DNA from: Bacteroides sp. SM23_62_1
GTDB taxonomy: Bacteria; Bacteroidota; Bacteroidia; Bacteroidales; SM23-62
DNA: 32,784 nucleotides
Direction of reading: 5' to 3'
Assembly: GCA_001304505.1 (NCBI GenBank)
Contig: LJUQ01000041.1
Coordinates: 1-32,784 of the forward strand
Made by a program: the position numbers and the translations under genes. Below, in pieces: positions 32,303 through 32,784 of this stretch (position 1 is its first letter; every line of letters begins with the position of its first letter). Under the pieces are notes generated by a model that was not told where the DNA came from, searched no databases, and saw only the letters and a list, made by a program, of their open reading frames with translations.

Positions 32303-32784
32303 ATGATTAAAAAAATCCTGATTACATTTCTAACCGTTTTTCCCCTTTTGGGACAATCACAGGACGACCAGGATGAAATCCTCATGACAATCCACAACCG
32401 AAATATCACATTGGAAGAATTTGAACGTATATATCACAAAAACAACAGTAATCCATCAGTTGAACAACAATCTGTTGAAGAATATCTTGAACTTTTTATC
32501 AATTTCAAACTCAAAGTTATCGAAGCAGAGGAACTGGGTCTTGATACGACGGAATCATTTTTACGTGAATTTAATGGCTATAAAAAACAGCTGGCAAAGC
32601 CATACTTAAGTGATAAAGAGGAGGTTCAGGTACTTGTTGAAGAAGCTTTTAAAAGGGCTCAATATGATATACACACCAGCCATATCCTGATCCGTTGTGA
32701 CGAGTATGCCTCGCCGGATGATACCCTGAAAGCATACAACAAGACTATACAGATACGCGACAGGCTCCTTGCCGGGGAAGATTT
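32303..32784 (+). CDS. SurA/PpiC-like periplasmic peptidyl-prolyl isomerase, 5' part only
   Basis: The frame opens at ATG 32303 and runs off the window after 160 codons. The start is a cleavable signal peptide (MIKKILITFLTVFPLLGQSQ). The visible part is the SurA-like N-terminal chaperone region: ILMTIHNRNITLEEFERIYHK, EYLELFINFKLKVIEAEELGLD and FNGYKKQLAKPYL. It then enters a parvulin domain at HTSHILIRCDEYASPDDTLKAYNK, where His-x-x-His-Ile-Leu is the family's opening motif. Such proteins fold outer-membrane beta-barrels in the periplasm. Its place after guaB may reflect an ordinary housekeeping operon. Confidence 0.88.
   Translation, partial: MIKKILITFLTVFPLLGQSQDDQDEILMTIHNRNITLEEFERIYHKNNSNPSVEQQSVEEYLELFINFKLKVIEAEELGLDTTESFLREFNGYKKQLAKPYLSDKEEVQVLVEEAFKRAQYDIHTSHILIRCDEYASPDDTLKAYNKTIQIRDRLLAGED

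Overview
The window looks like a chromosomal segment of a Bacteroidota bacterium, probably Bacteroidales-like. The signs are many lipoprotein-type signal peptides, paired outer-membrane beta-barrel proteins, a Reg_prop propeller protein, a TPR-CHAT protein, and several TAnnTTTG boxes (the Bacteroidota -7 promoter element) upstream of genes, with little use of Shine-Dalgarno sites. Base composition is moderate to AT-rich. No rRNA, tRNA, CRISPR array, transposase or phage gene was seen.

Region 1 (1-8273, minus strand) is a run of seven genes that fits surface-glycan modification. In transcription order: a DUF7033-type polysaccharide deacetylase, a FemAB/GNAT-like acyltransferase, a NodB deacetylase, a GNAT acetyltransferase after a repeat-bearing gap with its own promoter candidate, an AlgI-like MBOAT O-acyltransferase, its SGNH partner, and a PQQ-type beta-propeller lipoprotein cut by the window edge. 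Several are coupled by TAATG overlaps or a stop/start abutment.

Region 2 (8650-12600, minus) holds mutS2 and, upstream of it, a GT-C type membrane glycosyltransferase.

Region 3 (12816-19585, plus) is the most interesting gene set: a PKD-domain lipoprotein, a seven-repeat propeller lipoprotein, two outer-membrane beta-barrels and a 957-residue TPR-CHAT lipoprotein with an intact His/Cys protease dyad. The last three are packed 9 bp apart. Together they suggest an envelope protease or sensor system rather than a cytoplasmic CHAT defence module.

Region 4 (19813-32784) is mostly housekeeping: an unknown membrane protein, an oligopeptidase B-like S9 peptidase with a lipoprotein signal, a PspC-domain protein, tex, an RlmI-like rRNA methyltransferase, a DEDDy exonuclease, recQ, guaB and the start of a SurA-like PPIase.

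The intergenic DNA is unusual. Nearly every gap over 150 bp carries its own repeat structure: degenerate arrays with strict 7-bp or 8-bp period (4939-5018, 19591-19772, 26310-26344, 27782-27934), 11-12 bp arrays (8281-8323, 23171-23246), two opposed arrays of a 46-47 bp unit (23551-23996), and long dyads made of AGA-type words (20569-20675, 26411-26559, 28578-28735). The short-period arrays and opposed arrays are the strongest non-coding signals in the window.
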